A stretch of DNA of 64,000 nucleotides from Nannocystis exedens (GCF_002343915.1 NZ_NETK01000001.1:806001-870000); one strand, 5' to 3'; counted from the first letter of the stretch, positions 35,419 through 44,166 are shown. The notes: generated from the sequence alone by a model not told the origin. Made by a program: numbers and translations.

Positions 35419-36225
35419 TCACACGATCACCGGCTTCCACAGCTCGCTGTGGAGCTGCTTGACCGCCTCGGGCCACGCGCCCGGCAAAACCCAGTCGGCG
35501 CGCGTCCAGGAGGCGTCGACCTCCGCGTTCTCGCCGGGGAACAGGATCACGCGGGCGCCCGGGCCGCGCGACGCCAGCGCCGCGGGCACCGGCTGGTCGG
35601 CCCCGCCGAGCCACAGCAGCGTCCCTGCCGTGTGCTGGTCGAGGTACTCCGGCCCGACCGGCTTGGCGCCGATCGACGCCAGGGCCGCGCGCGTCGCCTG
35701 GTCGAGGTCTTCGCGGGCGAAGTGACGCAGCGGACCGCGGCCGCTGTGCTGCTCGAGGCGGGCGACCCACTCGGGCAGGTCGACCAGGCTCGCCTCGTTG
35801 TCGTACTCGGCGTCGATGATCGCCGGCAGCTCGTACCACGGCAGCGTGCCGGCGACGATCGCCGTGATCGACGCCAGCCGCTCCCACTCGACCTCGGGCT
35901 CTTGCAGCCACAGCGCCTCGGCGCCGCCGAGCGTCTCCGCGACGGCCAGGCCCTCCTCGGTGTGCGGCAGGAACACCAGCAGCGGGTGCAGGCGCTCTTG
36001 CAGCGGCTTGAGGCCGGCCGGCCCGAGGAACGTCAGCCCGTCGGCGCCGAACCGGCTGACCGCGCCGATCACGAACTGGTCGGCGCGTCCGGCGTCGCCG
36101 GGGCAGACCGCGCTGACCGTGGCGCCGCGCTCGCTGCCGATGTCGCGGGCGAGGCACAGAGCCGCGGCGCTGGCCGGATGGATCCCCTGCGGGGTGCGCT
36201 GGGCGTAGACCAGGATATGAGCCAT
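35419..36225 (-). CDS. Electron transfer flavoprotein alpha-like protein
   Basis: The protein has 268 residues. The N-terminus (AHILVYAQRTPQGIHPASAA, ARDIGSERGATVSAVCPGD) follows the ETF alpha/beta N-terminal domain pattern. The FAD-binding C-terminal domain of EtfA (SGGRGM-type) is not seen. A true EtfBA pair exists at 61.6 kb, so this is a divergent paralog of unknown partner. Its ATG overlaps the stop of the upstream DUF507 gene by one base (TAATG), implying coupling, and the ATP-grasp gene follows by 10 bases. Confidence 0.6.
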   Translation of the reverse strand: MAHILVYAQRTPQGIHPASAAALCLARDIGSERGATVSAVCPGDAGRADQFVIGAVSRFGADGLTFLGPAGLKPLQERLHPLLVFLPHTEEGLAVAETLGGAEALWLQEPEVEWERLASITAIVAGTLPWYELPAIIDAEYDNEASLVDLPEWVARLEQHSGRGPLRHFAREDLDQATRAALASIGAKPVGPEYLDQHTAGTLLWLGGADQPVPAALASRGPGARVILFPGENAEVDASWTRADWVLPGAWPEAVKQLHSELWKPVIV

Positions 36226-36737
36226 TAGTCGAGACCGTGCTTCCGTTTGATGAGCTCGAGCTGCTTCTGGTACTCGATCTCGAACGTGGAGGTGTTCTCG
36301 GTGAGGTGCTTGAGGTGGCGCCGCACCTCGCGGTCGAGGTCCTCGTCGGCCTGCATGTGGCGGCGGAGGATCTCTTTGAGCTTCTTCCGGATCACGGAGT
36401 CGTCGGCGTAGATCTCGGACACGAACTTGCTCTGCATGAACAGCTCGAGCAGCTGATTGGCGATCCAGTTCAAAGCCTCTTCCCCGATGCCGAAGTCCTG
36501 CTCGTCCGCCATCGAGCGCTTGACCTTGAACAGCTCGGAGTAGGCCAGCTTCTTCCGCTCGAGCTCGTCCTTCGCGCGATCGGTGAGCTCGCGGTCCTTG
36601 CGTCGGTACTCCTTGAGGATCGACTCGACATCCCGTTTGAACTCTTCGCGGTCGCTGACCTCGAGGTCGCCGGCGTCGACCAGGGTCTTGTTCACGGCTT
36701 CGACGATCGTCGAGATCTTACTTGAATAAAGACGCAT
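36225..36737 (-). CDS. DUF507 family protein
   Basis: The protein has 170 residues and is strongly charged and helical (MRLYSSKISTIVEAVNKTL, VESILKEYRRKDRELTDRAK, VIRKKLKEILRRHMQADEDL). This is the DUF507 arrangement; its function is unknown. ATG 36737 gives the family N-terminus. It is the first gene of a three-gene operon with the ETF-alpha-like and ATP-grasp genes. Its codon use is lower in GC than the neighbours, typical of a conserved cytoplasmic protein rich in Lys and Glu. Confidence 0.8.
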   Translation of the reverse strand: MRLYSSKISTIVEAVNKTLVDAGDLEVSDREEFKRDVESILKEYRRKDRELTDRAKDELERKKLAYSELFKVKRSMADEQDFGIGEEALNWIANQLLELFMQSKFVSEIYADDSVIRKKLKEILRRHMQADEDLDREVRRHLKHLTENTSTFEIEYQKQLELIKRKHGLD

Positions 36738-36799
36738 GGGGTGGGCCGAGGATAGGCGTAGCTTTTCCGAGCGTCCAGGGTGCGGTACCAACCACGGGC

Positions 36800-37264
36800 G
36801 TGCAGCCCCGCCTCATCGTCGCCGCCGGCCTCGTCTGGCTCGGCCCCCACCGCCTCCTCGTCCAGCGCCGACCGGCCGGCGCCCGCCACGGCGCCGGCGC
36901 CCTCGAGCTCCCCGGCGGGAAGGTCGAGCCTGGTGAGTCACCGCGCGCCGCGCTGCGCCGGGAGCTCGTCGAGGAGTGGGGCCCCGCCGCGGGCGAGCTG
37001 CCGATCGGCGCCGTCGCCGAGGTCCTGCATCACGTCTACCCCGGCCCCGGCCCGGAGGTCCTGCTCGTCGTCTACCACGTCGACGCCTGCGCCTGGCTGG
37101 GCACCGACTGGCACGCCGCCCTGCGCCTCGAGGCCGACGCCGCCGTCGTCGCCCACGACCTCGACGCCCTCCCCGTGGGCGAATTCCTGGCCGCCGACCG
37201 CGAATTCATCGCCGACGTGCGCCACGGCCGGATCCACCCCCCGCCGCTCCCCATCCGTCCCTGA
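36800..37264 (+). CDS. Nudix hydrolase (MutT-like)
   Basis: The protein has about 154 residues. The Nudix box is complete: GGKVEPGESPRAALRRELVE followed by EWG, matching GX5EX7REUXEEXGU. The N-terminal strand reads LIVAAGLVWLGPHRLLVQRR. It hydrolyses nucleoside diphosphates linked to another moiety, possibly cleaning oxidised nucleotides as MutT does. GTG 36800 was chosen; the upstream ATG 36722 would overlap the divergent DUF507 gene. The gap to DUF507 is only 62 bases. Confidence 0.9.
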   Translation: MQPRLIVAAGLVWLGPHRLLVQRRPAGARHGAGALELPGGKVEPGESPRAALRRELVEEWGPAAGELPIGAVAEVLHHVYPGPGPEVLLVVYHVDACAWLGTDWHAALRLEADAAVVAHDLDALPVGEFLAADREFIADVRHGRIHPPPLPIRP

Positions 37265-37581
37265 GCGGCTCCGCCCGTCCCCGGCCGGCCTGGACCCTCG
37301 AGAGCACCCGCCGGCGCGCGCGGGCCCCGCTCGCACCTGTCCTTGCGACCATCCTCGCGCCGGGCCCACGCTGTGAGCCGGTGCCGCCGCGAGCGGGGCG
37401 TGAGGACACCCTCCTCGTCGATCTGGCGGCGTCCGCCCCCACCTGCTGCGCGAGGGCCGCTCCGCGCTCGCCGGGCGGCACCCCCGGCGCCCGTCCGGCG
37501 ATCGCGCGCACAACCTGTCTTTCCAGCCACCTCCCGCGTCTGCGCGTGACGGCCGCCCGGCCGCGGCGTATGGTCGGGGCG
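37265..37581. other. Gap with two isolated hairpin modules
   Basis: The 317 bases hold 14-base modules at 37335/37349 (CCTG/CATC) and 37514/37528. TATGGT at 37569-37574 just before the next gene could be a -10 element. No gene was recognised. Confidence 0.45.
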
Positions 37582-37947
37582 ATGCCCGCGCCCCGCGATT
37601 TCTCCGAGTTCTGGCCCTTCTATCTCGGCGAGCACCGCCACCCCGTCAATCGCGCGCTCCACTACGTCGGCACCGGCAGCGCCTACCTCTTCCTCGCCTG
37701 GATCGCCTGGACCGGCCGCTGGAGCCTGTTCCCGCTGGCCCTGGTGATCGGCTACGGCCCCGCGTGGATCGGTCACTTCTTCATCGAGCGCAACAAGCCG
37801 GCCAGCTTCAAGTACCCGCTGTGGTCCCTCGTCGGCGACATGAAGATGCTGCGCCTCCGGCTCACCGGGCGCATGCGCGGCGAGATGATCCGCCTGTTCG
37901 GCAGCACCGCCCCCGCGCCCGACGCCCCCCAGCGCGCCCGCACCTGA
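37582..37947 (+). CDS. DUF962/Mpo1-like membrane protein
   Basis: The protein has about 121 residues. The conserved motif FWPFYLGEHRHPVNRALHYV (Y-x3-H-x3-N-x3-H) and the later WIGHFFIERNKPASFKYPLW are typical of DUF962 proteins. Two to three membrane segments lie between. The yeast relative Mpo1 is an iron-dependent dioxygenase for 2-hydroxy fatty acids, and the conserved histidines support a metal site here. ATG 37582 is preferred because ATG 37570 lies within the likely -10 hexamer. Confidence 0.85.
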   Translation: MPAPRDFSEFWPFYLGEHRHPVNRALHYVGTGSAYLFLAWIAWTGRWSLFPLALVIGYGPAWIGHFFIERNKPASFKYPLWSLVGDMKMLRLRLTGRMRGEMIRLFGSTAPAPDAPQRART

Positions 37948-37967
37948 CCCGCCGCCGCCGCGAGCAT

Positions 37968-38021
37968 CCTGTCCTGAAGGACAGTCACGTCTGTCCCTGA
38001 AGACCTGTCCTCCAGGACAAC
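37968..38021. repeat. Hairpin modules between DUF962 and HEAT genes
   Basis: CCTG 37968 with CAGT 37982, then a TCTG/CCTG/CAA series at 37990, 38004 and 38018, all with 14-base spacing. They form TGTCC-N4-GGACA-type hairpins. Confidence 0.8.
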
Positions 38022-38109
38022 CCACCGTCTCCCCCCACCTCCTCCCGGGCCGCGTCGCCTCTGCCCGCTCGCCCCCTCCGGCCGTCCCCGGGCTCCTCCA
38101 CGCGCCCGC

Positions 38110-39219
38110 ATGCCCTCGCTCCCGCTCACCCTCGAGGCCGCCCTGCGCGACGCGCGTTCACCCGACCCGACCTCGCGCAGCGTGGCCGTGCGTCACCTGG
38201 CCGCCGCGCTGCTGGCCGAGCTCGGCGATCCGTCACCGGCCCTGCACCTCGCGGCAGCGCACCCGCGCGGCGAGGCCGTGGTCGCCGCCTTGACCGCCGC
38301 GCTCGCCGATCCCGTCGTCCCGGTCCGGGCCATGGCCGCGACCGGCCTCGGGCAGCTCGGCGAGCCCGACGTCATCCCCCACATCGACCCCTGGCTGCAG
38401 GACCCCGACCCCGGGCCCGACGCCGGCTACCTGCGCGAGTGCGCCGCCATCACCTGCGTCCTGCTCGGCCTCGCCGCCGCCCCCGAGCACCTCGTCAAGC
38501 CCGACGAAACCGAGGGCCCGCGCCCCGTCGAGGCCCCGCCGGCCGCCCCGCACCCCTTGCGTCCTCCGGGACATGTCCCGAGCGACCTGTCCCGAATCAC
38601 CTATGAGGCCGCGCTCGCCCGGATCACCGCGGCCCTCCGCGCGCCCGCGCCCGACCTGCGGTTCCAGGCCGCCGGCGGCCTCGTCGAGCTGGCCGGCCGC
38701 GCCGCCGAGCCGGCCCTGTGCGCCGCCCTCGACGGCGAGGCGCACCCGCAGGTCCGCCTCGCCCTCGTCAGCGCCCTCGCCGAGCTCGACCCGCCGGGCC
38801 CCGAGGCCTGCACGCGCCTCGCCGCCGTGGTCGCCGACCCGCGCGCCGCCACCGAGCTCGCCTTCGCCGCCGCGCTCGGCCTCGCCGCCGCCCGCGACCC
38901 CCGCGGCGGCCCGCCCCTGCTCCTCGCCTTGCAGCGCTCCGGCGACCGCGCCCGCGCCCTCGAGGCCCTCGCCGCGCTCGGCCCCGCCGCCCCGCCGGCC
39001 GCCGTGCCCCCGATCGTGAAGATCGCCCGCGGCTGGCTCACCCCCGCCGTCATGCGCGTCCGCGCCGCCTACGTCCTCGTCCGCATCGCCCCCCGGATCG
39101 GCCAGCCGCTGTTCGACGAGCTCGCCCGCAGCAGCCGCCCCGCCGTCCAGGAGGCCGTCGCCGACGCCCGCGCCGCCCTCGCCGCCCTCGCGCTCGAGGA
39201 CATGCCCCCCAAGACATAG
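38110..39219 (+). CDS. HEAT-repeat protein
   Basis: The protein has 369 residues, cytoplasmic by sequence. HEAT/PBS-lyase-like repeats include DPVVPVRAMAATGLGQLGE, FQAAGGLVELAGRAAEPALC and PQVRLALVSALAELDPPGPE. The role is probably protein interaction. A linker (PLRPPGHVPSDLSRITYE) is encoded by CATG units at 38572 and 38586. The 3' end also runs through repeat units (LEDMPPKT), and a degenerate second copy of the last 100 bases lies just downstream. Confidence 0.75.
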   Translation: MPSLPLTLEAALRDARSPDPTSRSVAVRHLAAALLAELGDPSPALHLAAAHPRGEAVVAALTAALADPVVPVRAMAATGLGQLGEPDVIPHIDPWLQDPDPGPDAGYLRECAAITCVLLGLAAAPEHLVKPDETEGPRPVEAPPAAPHPLRPPGHVPSDLSRITYEAALARITAALRAPAPDLRFQAAGGLVELAGRAAEPALCAALDGEAHPQVRLALVSALAELDPPGPEACTRLAAVVADPRAATELAFAAALGLAAARDPRGGPPLLLALQRSGDRARALEALAALGPAAPPAAVPPIVKIARGWLTPAVMRVRAAYVLVRIAPRIGQPLFDELARSSRPAVQEAVADARAALAALALEDMPPKT

Positions 39220-39390
39220 CCTCCGGGACCTGTCCGCAAGACCTTGTGACGATCCCCGCCGCCGCGCGCCGCTCGACGACGCTCGACGACCGCCCGCGCT
39301 GGAGCTCCGTCTCGACGAGCTCGCCGGCACCGCCCCGCCGCAGGAGGCCGTCGCCGACGCGCGCGCCGTCCTGACGCTCAAGGACATGCT
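39199..39390 (+). repeat. Repeat units plus degenerate copy of the HEAT gene 3' end
   Basis: The codons for DELARSSRPAVQEAVADARA at about 39116-39175 are echoed at 39314-39367 as DELAGTAPPQEAVADARA. In both places a repeat-type segment follows (GAGGACATGCC versus AAGGACATGCT). The second copy is in a different frame from the sequence that follows and has no start of its own, so it looks like a decayed tandem duplication. Confidence 0.7.
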
Positions 39391-39399
39391 TCGAAAGGC

Positions 39400-40029
39400 A
39401 AGGACCCGCAGCAGGACCGCTCGCGCGCGCTGTGCGGCGCCGTCCTCGTCGCTGCGGCTCGTGTTTTCGATCGCCTCGGCTACGACGCCGCCACGACCGA
39501 CCACGTCGCTGAACTCGCCGGCGTCAGCGTCGGGTCGCTCTATCAAGACTTCCCGGGCAAGGACGCGCTCCTCACCGCCCTGCCCGAGCGCCACGCCGAG
39601 GAGGTCGCCGCCCTCGTCGCGGCGGCGCTGGCCGACGTCGCCACGCCGACCGAGCCCGCCTTGCGCCGGCTCGTGACCGACCTGATCGCGCTGCATCGCC
39701 GGCAGCCGCGCCTGCAAGCGCTGTTGCACGGCCCGGCGGCCTTCCGCGAGCGCCCGCTCGCGGCCAGCCCGGGCGCCGGCGCCTTGCTGGCGAGCGCCGC
39801 GGCCTGGCTGCGCGGCCGCGGACACGCGCGTGACGAGCGGCTCGACGCCTACGTGCTGCTGCAACGGACCGAGTCGCGGGTCCACGCGGCCGCGCTCGAG
39901 CCCCCGGCGTTCGCCGGCGATCGGGCGCTGGAGGACGGTGTGGCCCGGGCCGTGCTGGCCTTCGTCGGCGCCAGAGGCCCTGCGATCCAGCGCACAGCGC
40001 CCGGCCGCCCGCTTTGCCACCCTCGCCTC
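39400..40029 (+). pseudogene. TetR-family regulator lacking a start codon, in frame with the cyclase gene
   Basis: The frame encodes a full-length TetR-like protein: QQDRSRALCGAVLVAAARVF, the DNA-binding helix-turn-helix YDAATTDHVAELAGVSVGSL, YQDFPGKDALLTAL, then a helical ligand-binding domain to about 39990. From the upstream TGA at 39247 there is no ATG, GTG or TTG before the helix-turn-helix; the first is TTG 39661. There is also no stop before the cyclase start at 40030. Start and stop both appear lost next to a degenerate duplication, so it is probably a decayed regulator, or the 5' part of a fusion translated from an unusual start. Confidence 0.65.
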
Positions 40030-42024
40030 GTGACGCCCGCCACCGCCACCGATCCCCGCAGCGACCTCGCCACCGCCTACGAGCGCGCCTTGCAGCACCT
40101 CCGCGGCGTACAGGCGGCCAAGGGCGCCGTCGGCGGCGAGGTGATCTGGAACCCGATGCTCGTGTGCCAGTACGTGATCGCCTGTCACGTCCTCGGGCGC
40201 CCGATCGCCCCGGTGCGGCGGCAGCGGATCCGCCTCGCCCTCGAGCGTCAGGTGCGGGCCGACGGCGGCTGGGGCATGCACCCCGACAGCGACAGCTGGC
40301 TGTTCCACACCACCCTCGGTTACGTCACCCTGCGCCTGCTCGGCCACCCGCCCGACGACCCGCTGGCCGCCGGCGCGCTGCGGTGGATCCGCGCTCACGG
40401 CGGCGTCACCAAGAACCCGACGTGGGGGCGGATCTGGCTGGCCCTCCTCGGCCTCTACCCGTGGCAGTGCGTCCAGCCGATCCTGCCCGAGATGTGGCTC
40501 TTGCCCGAGGCCGCGCCGGTCCACCCGCGCCGCCTCTACTGCCACATGCGCCTGATCTACCTCGGGCTCAGCTATCTCTACGGCGCCCGCGTCCAGGCTC
40601 CCGACTCGCCTGTCCTTCGGGACATCCGCGACGAGCTCTACGACGGCGGCTACGACCGCGCCCCGTTCCGCGCCCACCGCGACGACATCGCCGCCACCGA
40701 CCTGTACGAGGCGCCAGGCGCCGGCCTGCGCGCCGCCTTCGCCGCCATGCGGGCGCTCGACCGCGCCGCCCCCGGCCTCGTGCGCAAGCGGGCCCTCGCC
40801 CGCGCCATCGACCACGTCCTGTTCGAGCTGCGCAGCACCGGCAACGTCTGCCTCAGCCCCGTCAACGGCCTGCTGTTCAACCTCGCCCTCCACCACCACG
40901 ACCCGCACCACCCCGAGCGCGACGCCGCCTTCCGCGGCCTCGAGTACTGGTTCTGGGAGGACGACGTCGACGGCACCCGGATCTGCGGCGCCCGCAGCGA
41001 CATCTGGGACACCTCCTTCCTCCTCCAGGCCCTGTGCGAGGGCCCGCGGAGCGCCACCGCCGAGGCGCTGGGGAGCAGCGCCGCCGCCTGGCTGGCGACC
41101 GCGCAGATCCGCGGCGACATCCCCGGCGGCGCCGCGCACTACCGCGAGCCCGCCGACGGCGGCTGGGGCTTCGCCGACGAGCGCCACCCGTGGCCCGTCA
41201 GCGACTGCACCGCCGAGGCGCTCGAGGCCCTGATCCACTGCGCCGACCACCGCCTCGCCGAGCCGCTCCCGCGCGAGCGCCAGCTCGCCGCCCTGCGGTT
41301 CGTCCTGCGCCGTCAGAACGAGGACGGCGGGTTCGGCTCCTACGAGCCGCGCCGCGGCAGCCTCGTGCTCAAGCACTTCAACCCGGCCGAGATCTACGGC
41401 AACTGCATGCTCGAGTACTCGTACACCGAGTGCACCGCGAGCTGCGTCCGCGGCCTCGCCCTCGCCCGCGTTCGCCTCGGCGACGCCATCCCGCCGGGCC
41501 TTTTGGCCGACGTCGACGCCGCGATCGAGCGCGGCGTCGCCTTCCTCCTCCGCGCCCAGCACCCCGACGGCGGCTGGCTCGGCTTTTGGGGCATCAACTT
41601 CACCTACGGCACCTTCTTCGCCGTGCACGCCCTCCTCACCACCGGCCTGCCCCGCCAGCACCCCGCGATCCGCCGCGCCGTCGCCTGGCTGCTGCGCCGC
41701 CAGCGGCCCGACGGCGGCTGGGGCGAGAGCTTCGAGGGCCTGCTCGACGGCCGCGACGTCCAGCTCCCCCCGCACGAGCCCAGCCTGGTCGCCCAGACCG
41801 CCTGGGCCGTCCTCACGCTCATGGCCGCCGAGACCGCCGAGGAGGCGCCCGCGATCGAGCGCGCGATCGCCTACCTCCAGGCCCGCCAGCAGCCCGACGG
41901 CAGCTGGCCGCGCGAGCGCGCCAGCGGCGTGTTCTTCAACACGGCCGTCCTCGACTACGACCTCTACCGCCAGATCTTCCCCGCCTGGGCCCTGGCCCGC
42001 CGCCTCGGCCGCACCGCCGAGTGA
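40030..42024 (+). CDS. Oxidosqualene cyclase (lanosterol/cycloartenol synthase type)
   Basis: The protein has about 664 residues from GTG 40030. It cyclises (3S)-2,3-oxidosqualene to a protosterol-derived product. The catalytic motif is DCTAE at about residue 392 (PVSDCTAEALEAL), as in sterol-type cyclases, not the DxDD of squalene-hopene cyclases. The residue two before Asp is Val, as in lanosterol synthases, but the position corresponding to the Thr/Tyr selector reads Gly (ICGARSDIWDT). QW motifs are abundant (DGGWGFADE, DGGFGSYE, DGGWGE, DGSW). The C-terminus GVFFNTAVLDYDLYRQIFP is typical. No squalene epoxidase gene is nearby. Confidence 0.92.
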   Translation: MTPATATDPRSDLATAYERALQHLRGVQAAKGAVGGEVIWNPMLVCQYVIACHVLGRPIAPVRRQRIRLALERQVRADGGWGMHPDSDSWLFHTTLGYVTLRLLGHPPDDPLAAGALRWIRAHGGVTKNPTWGRIWLALLGLYPWQCVQPILPEMWLLPEAAPVHPRRLYCHMRLIYLGLSYLYGARVQAPDSPVLRDIRDELYDGGYDRAPFRAHRDDIAATDLYEAPGAGLRAAFAAMRALDRAAPGLVRKRALARAIDHVLFELRSTGNVCLSPVNGLLFNLALHHHDPHHPERDAAFRGLEYWFWEDDVDGTRICGARSDIWDTSFLLQALCEGPRSATAEALGSSAAAWLATAQIRGDIPGGAAHYREPADGGWGFADERHPWPVSDCTAEALEALIHCADHRLAEPLPRERQLAALRFVLRRQNEDGGFGSYEPRRGSLVLKHFNPAEIYGNCMLEYSYTECTASCVRGLALARVRLGDAIPPGLLADVDAAIERGVAFLLRAQHPDGGWLGFWGINFTYGTFFAVHALLTTGLPRQHPAIRRAVAWLLRRQRPDGGWGESFEGLLDGRDVQLPPHEPSLVAQTAWAVLTLMAAETAEEAPAIERAIAYLQARQQPDGSWPRERASGVFFNTAVLDYDLYRQIFPAWALARRLGRTAE

Positions 42025-42064
42025 CCCCGGGCCGCATTCGCCGCCGGCCGCCTTCCCTGTGAGA

Positions 42065-42124
42065 CATGCCCGATGGAACATGGCCTAAAGCACATGCTCG
42101 TTCGAGCATGCCCCTGAGAGCACG
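42065..42124. repeat. CATG array in convergent gap after the cyclase gene
   Basis: CATG at 42065, 42079, 42093 and 42107 and CACG at 42121, exactly 14 apart, between the convergent cyclase and patatin genes. Confidence 0.95.
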
Positions 42125-42199
42125 CCGTGCGCAGCCGCTCGCCTCCGCCGCTCGCCGTGACCGCGGCGCACGCGGACGAGCGCGCGCCGGGGCGAGCGC

Positions 42200-43417
42200 T
42201 CACGCGAAGAACTCGCGGATCCGGTCCGTCGCCGCCAGCGCGTCGCGGCGGCCGAGCTCGATCATCCGCGTCGCCAGGCTGCCGTCGAGCAGCAGGATCG
42301 ACGCCAGCTCGGTCGTGCGGGCGACGGGCGAGCGGCTGAGGCAGCGGATGATCGCTCGCCGGATCGGGTCGATCCCCGAGTCTGCGAGGTCGCGGCGGAT
42401 GAACGACGCCGTGACCGCCGCCAGGTCCTCGCTGGGCCGGAACACCAGCGTCGGCACGCGGCGATACGGCAGGTCGCGCGCCTGGTCGAGGCGCTCGGTC
42501 ACCGCCGCGAACTCGGCGGCCCCGAGCACCTCGTCGATCGCCGCGAACATGCGGTTGATCCGCAGCAGGTTGTCGACGTCGTGCGAGACCGGGTCGAGCA
42601 GCAGCGCGCCGAAGATCTTGCCCAGCATGAACACGAAGCCGGGGACATCGGGCGCGTCCATCGGCTGCGGCGCGGGCGAGCGCTCGAGCAGCGAGATGAC
42701 CACCACCCGGTCGGCGCCGGCCCGCAGCGCCGGGCCGATCGGCGTGCCGAAGCGGAGCGCCCCGTCCATGTAGGAGCGCCCCTCGATGTTGCGCGCCGGG
42801 TACACCAGCGGCAGCGCCGACGAGGCCAGCACCCGCTGGGCGTCGATCGGCGTCAGGTGGGTGCGCGCGTGGGTTTGGCTCGGGCGCAGCTCGACCCCCG
42901 GCGCCAGCTCGGCGAACAGCGTCGTCCGCCCGTCGCACACGTCGAGCGCCGCGATCGCCAGCGAGCGCACCACCCCCGCCTCGACGTTCGCGTGCAGCCG
43001 GTCCCACGCGATCACGCGCTCCAGCAGGCGCTCGGTCGGGCGCGGGTCGAACAGCGAGCGCCCCACGTACGGCGAGCTTCGGCTGGCGTACTTCGCGTAG
43101 CGGCCCGGCAGGTGCCAGAGCGGCCAGCCCCACAGCGTCAGCGGCGTGCAGCGCAGGGTGTCGCGCAGCGCGAGCCGCTGCCACACGTCGACCAGCCCGG
43201 CGACGCGGTGATCGGCGTGGTGCGCGTTGGCGGCCATGTACGCCGCGTTGAGCGCCCCCACCGACGTCCCGGCGAAGACGCTGAAGAGCGGCGCCCCGCT
43301 CGCCCCGCGCACGCCCAGCACGTCGACGAGCCCGTCGAGCACCCCGACCTGGTACGCGCCTCGCACGCCGCCGGCCGACAGCACGAGCGCGGTGTGGGGT
43401 CGCTTGGGCACGGGCAT
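42200..43417 (-). CDS. Patatin-like phospholipase
   Basis: The protein has 405 residues. The oxyanion-hole glycine motif is ALVLSAGGVRGAYQVGVLDG, the nucleophile serine lies in FAGTSVGALNAAYMA (G-x-S-x-G), and the catalytic Asp is in SYMDGALRFGTPI (DGA/G). It is therefore a Ser-Asp dyad lipid acyl hydrolase. No signal peptide is seen. The C-terminal ~120 residues (DPIRRAIIRCLSRSPVART, LASILLLDGS) are family-specific. The substrate is unknown; the gene converges on the sterol cyclase. Confidence 0.9.
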   Translation of the reverse strand: MPVPKRPHTALVLSAGGVRGAYQVGVLDGLVDVLGVRGASGAPLFSVFAGTSVGALNAAYMAANAHHADHRVAGLVDVWQRLALRDTLRCTPLTLWGWPLWHLPGRYAKYASRSSPYVGRSLFDPRPTERLLERVIAWDRLHANVEAGVVRSLAIAALDVCDGRTTLFAELAPGVELRPSQTHARTHLTPIDAQRVLASSALPLVYPARNIEGRSYMDGALRFGTPIGPALRAGADRVVVISLLERSPAPQPMDAPDVPGFVFMLGKIFGALLLDPVSHDVDNLLRINRMFAAIDEVLGAAEFAAVTERLDQARDLPYRRVPTLVFRPSEDLAAVTASFIRRDLADSGIDPIRRAIIRCLSRSPVARTTELASILLLDGSLATRMIELGRRDALAATDRIREFFA

Positions 43418-43541
43418 GGCCGTCGGCTCCGGCGCGGCGGGCCCGTCGCCGCGCGACGCGCCCGACCCCCCAGTATGGCACCCGCCGCCGACCTGCCCTC
43501 ACCGCGAGCGATCGCCTCACCCCGGCGGCTCCGCCGCCCGA

Positions 43542-44166
43542 CGACATGCCCCCAAAGACATGTTTTATCGATCAGCTCGTCGCTCGCCGCCGCGCCGCGC
43601 TCCGTCCGCGCGCCGCCATCCGGCGGCACCGCCCTGCCGCCCCGCGGACCGCTCCGCCGATCCCCCTCCGCGGACCGCGGAGGCCGGCGCCACGCCCGGG
43701 CGCTCGCTCGACCACCGCCGCGTGGCCGGCCGCGACGCGCCGAAGACATGGCGTATCGATCAGCTCGTCGATCACCGCCACGCCGCGCTCCGTCCCTGCG
43801 CCGCCACCCGGGCGGCACCGCCCTGCCGGGACCGCTCCGCCGACCCCCTCCGCGGATTGCGGAGGCCGGCGCCACGCCCGGGCCCTCGCGTGTCCGGCCG
43901 CGACACGCCGGTGCCCCCGCATCCGCCCGTGCGGCATCGTGCCTTCGTCGTGCTCGACGCCGCCGGTGCCCCCGCGCCCGCCCGTGCGGCGGATGGTGGA
44001 GGCCGGCGCCACGCCCGGGCCCTCGCGTGTCCGGCCGCGAAACGCCGGTGCCCCCGCGCTCGCCCGTGCGGCATCGTGCCTTCGTCGTGCTCGACGCCGC
44101 CGGTGCCCCCGCGCCCGCCCGTGCGGCATCATGCCTTCGTCGTGCTCGACGCTGCCGACCTCACCC
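43542..44166. repeat. Complex duplicated region upstream of the gene at 44121
   Basis: Segments recur with divergence. ATCGATCAGCTCGTCG occurs at 43567 and 43754. GGAGGCCGGCGCCACGCCCG starts near 43679, 43861 and 43998. GTGCGGCATCGTGCCTTCGT with the following CGTGCTCGACGCC occurs twice before the real gene start (GTGCGGCATCATGCC at 44121). The last element shows that the 5' end of that gene has been copied upstream. CATG cores are at 43544 and 43558. No independent gene is seen. Confidence 0.8.
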
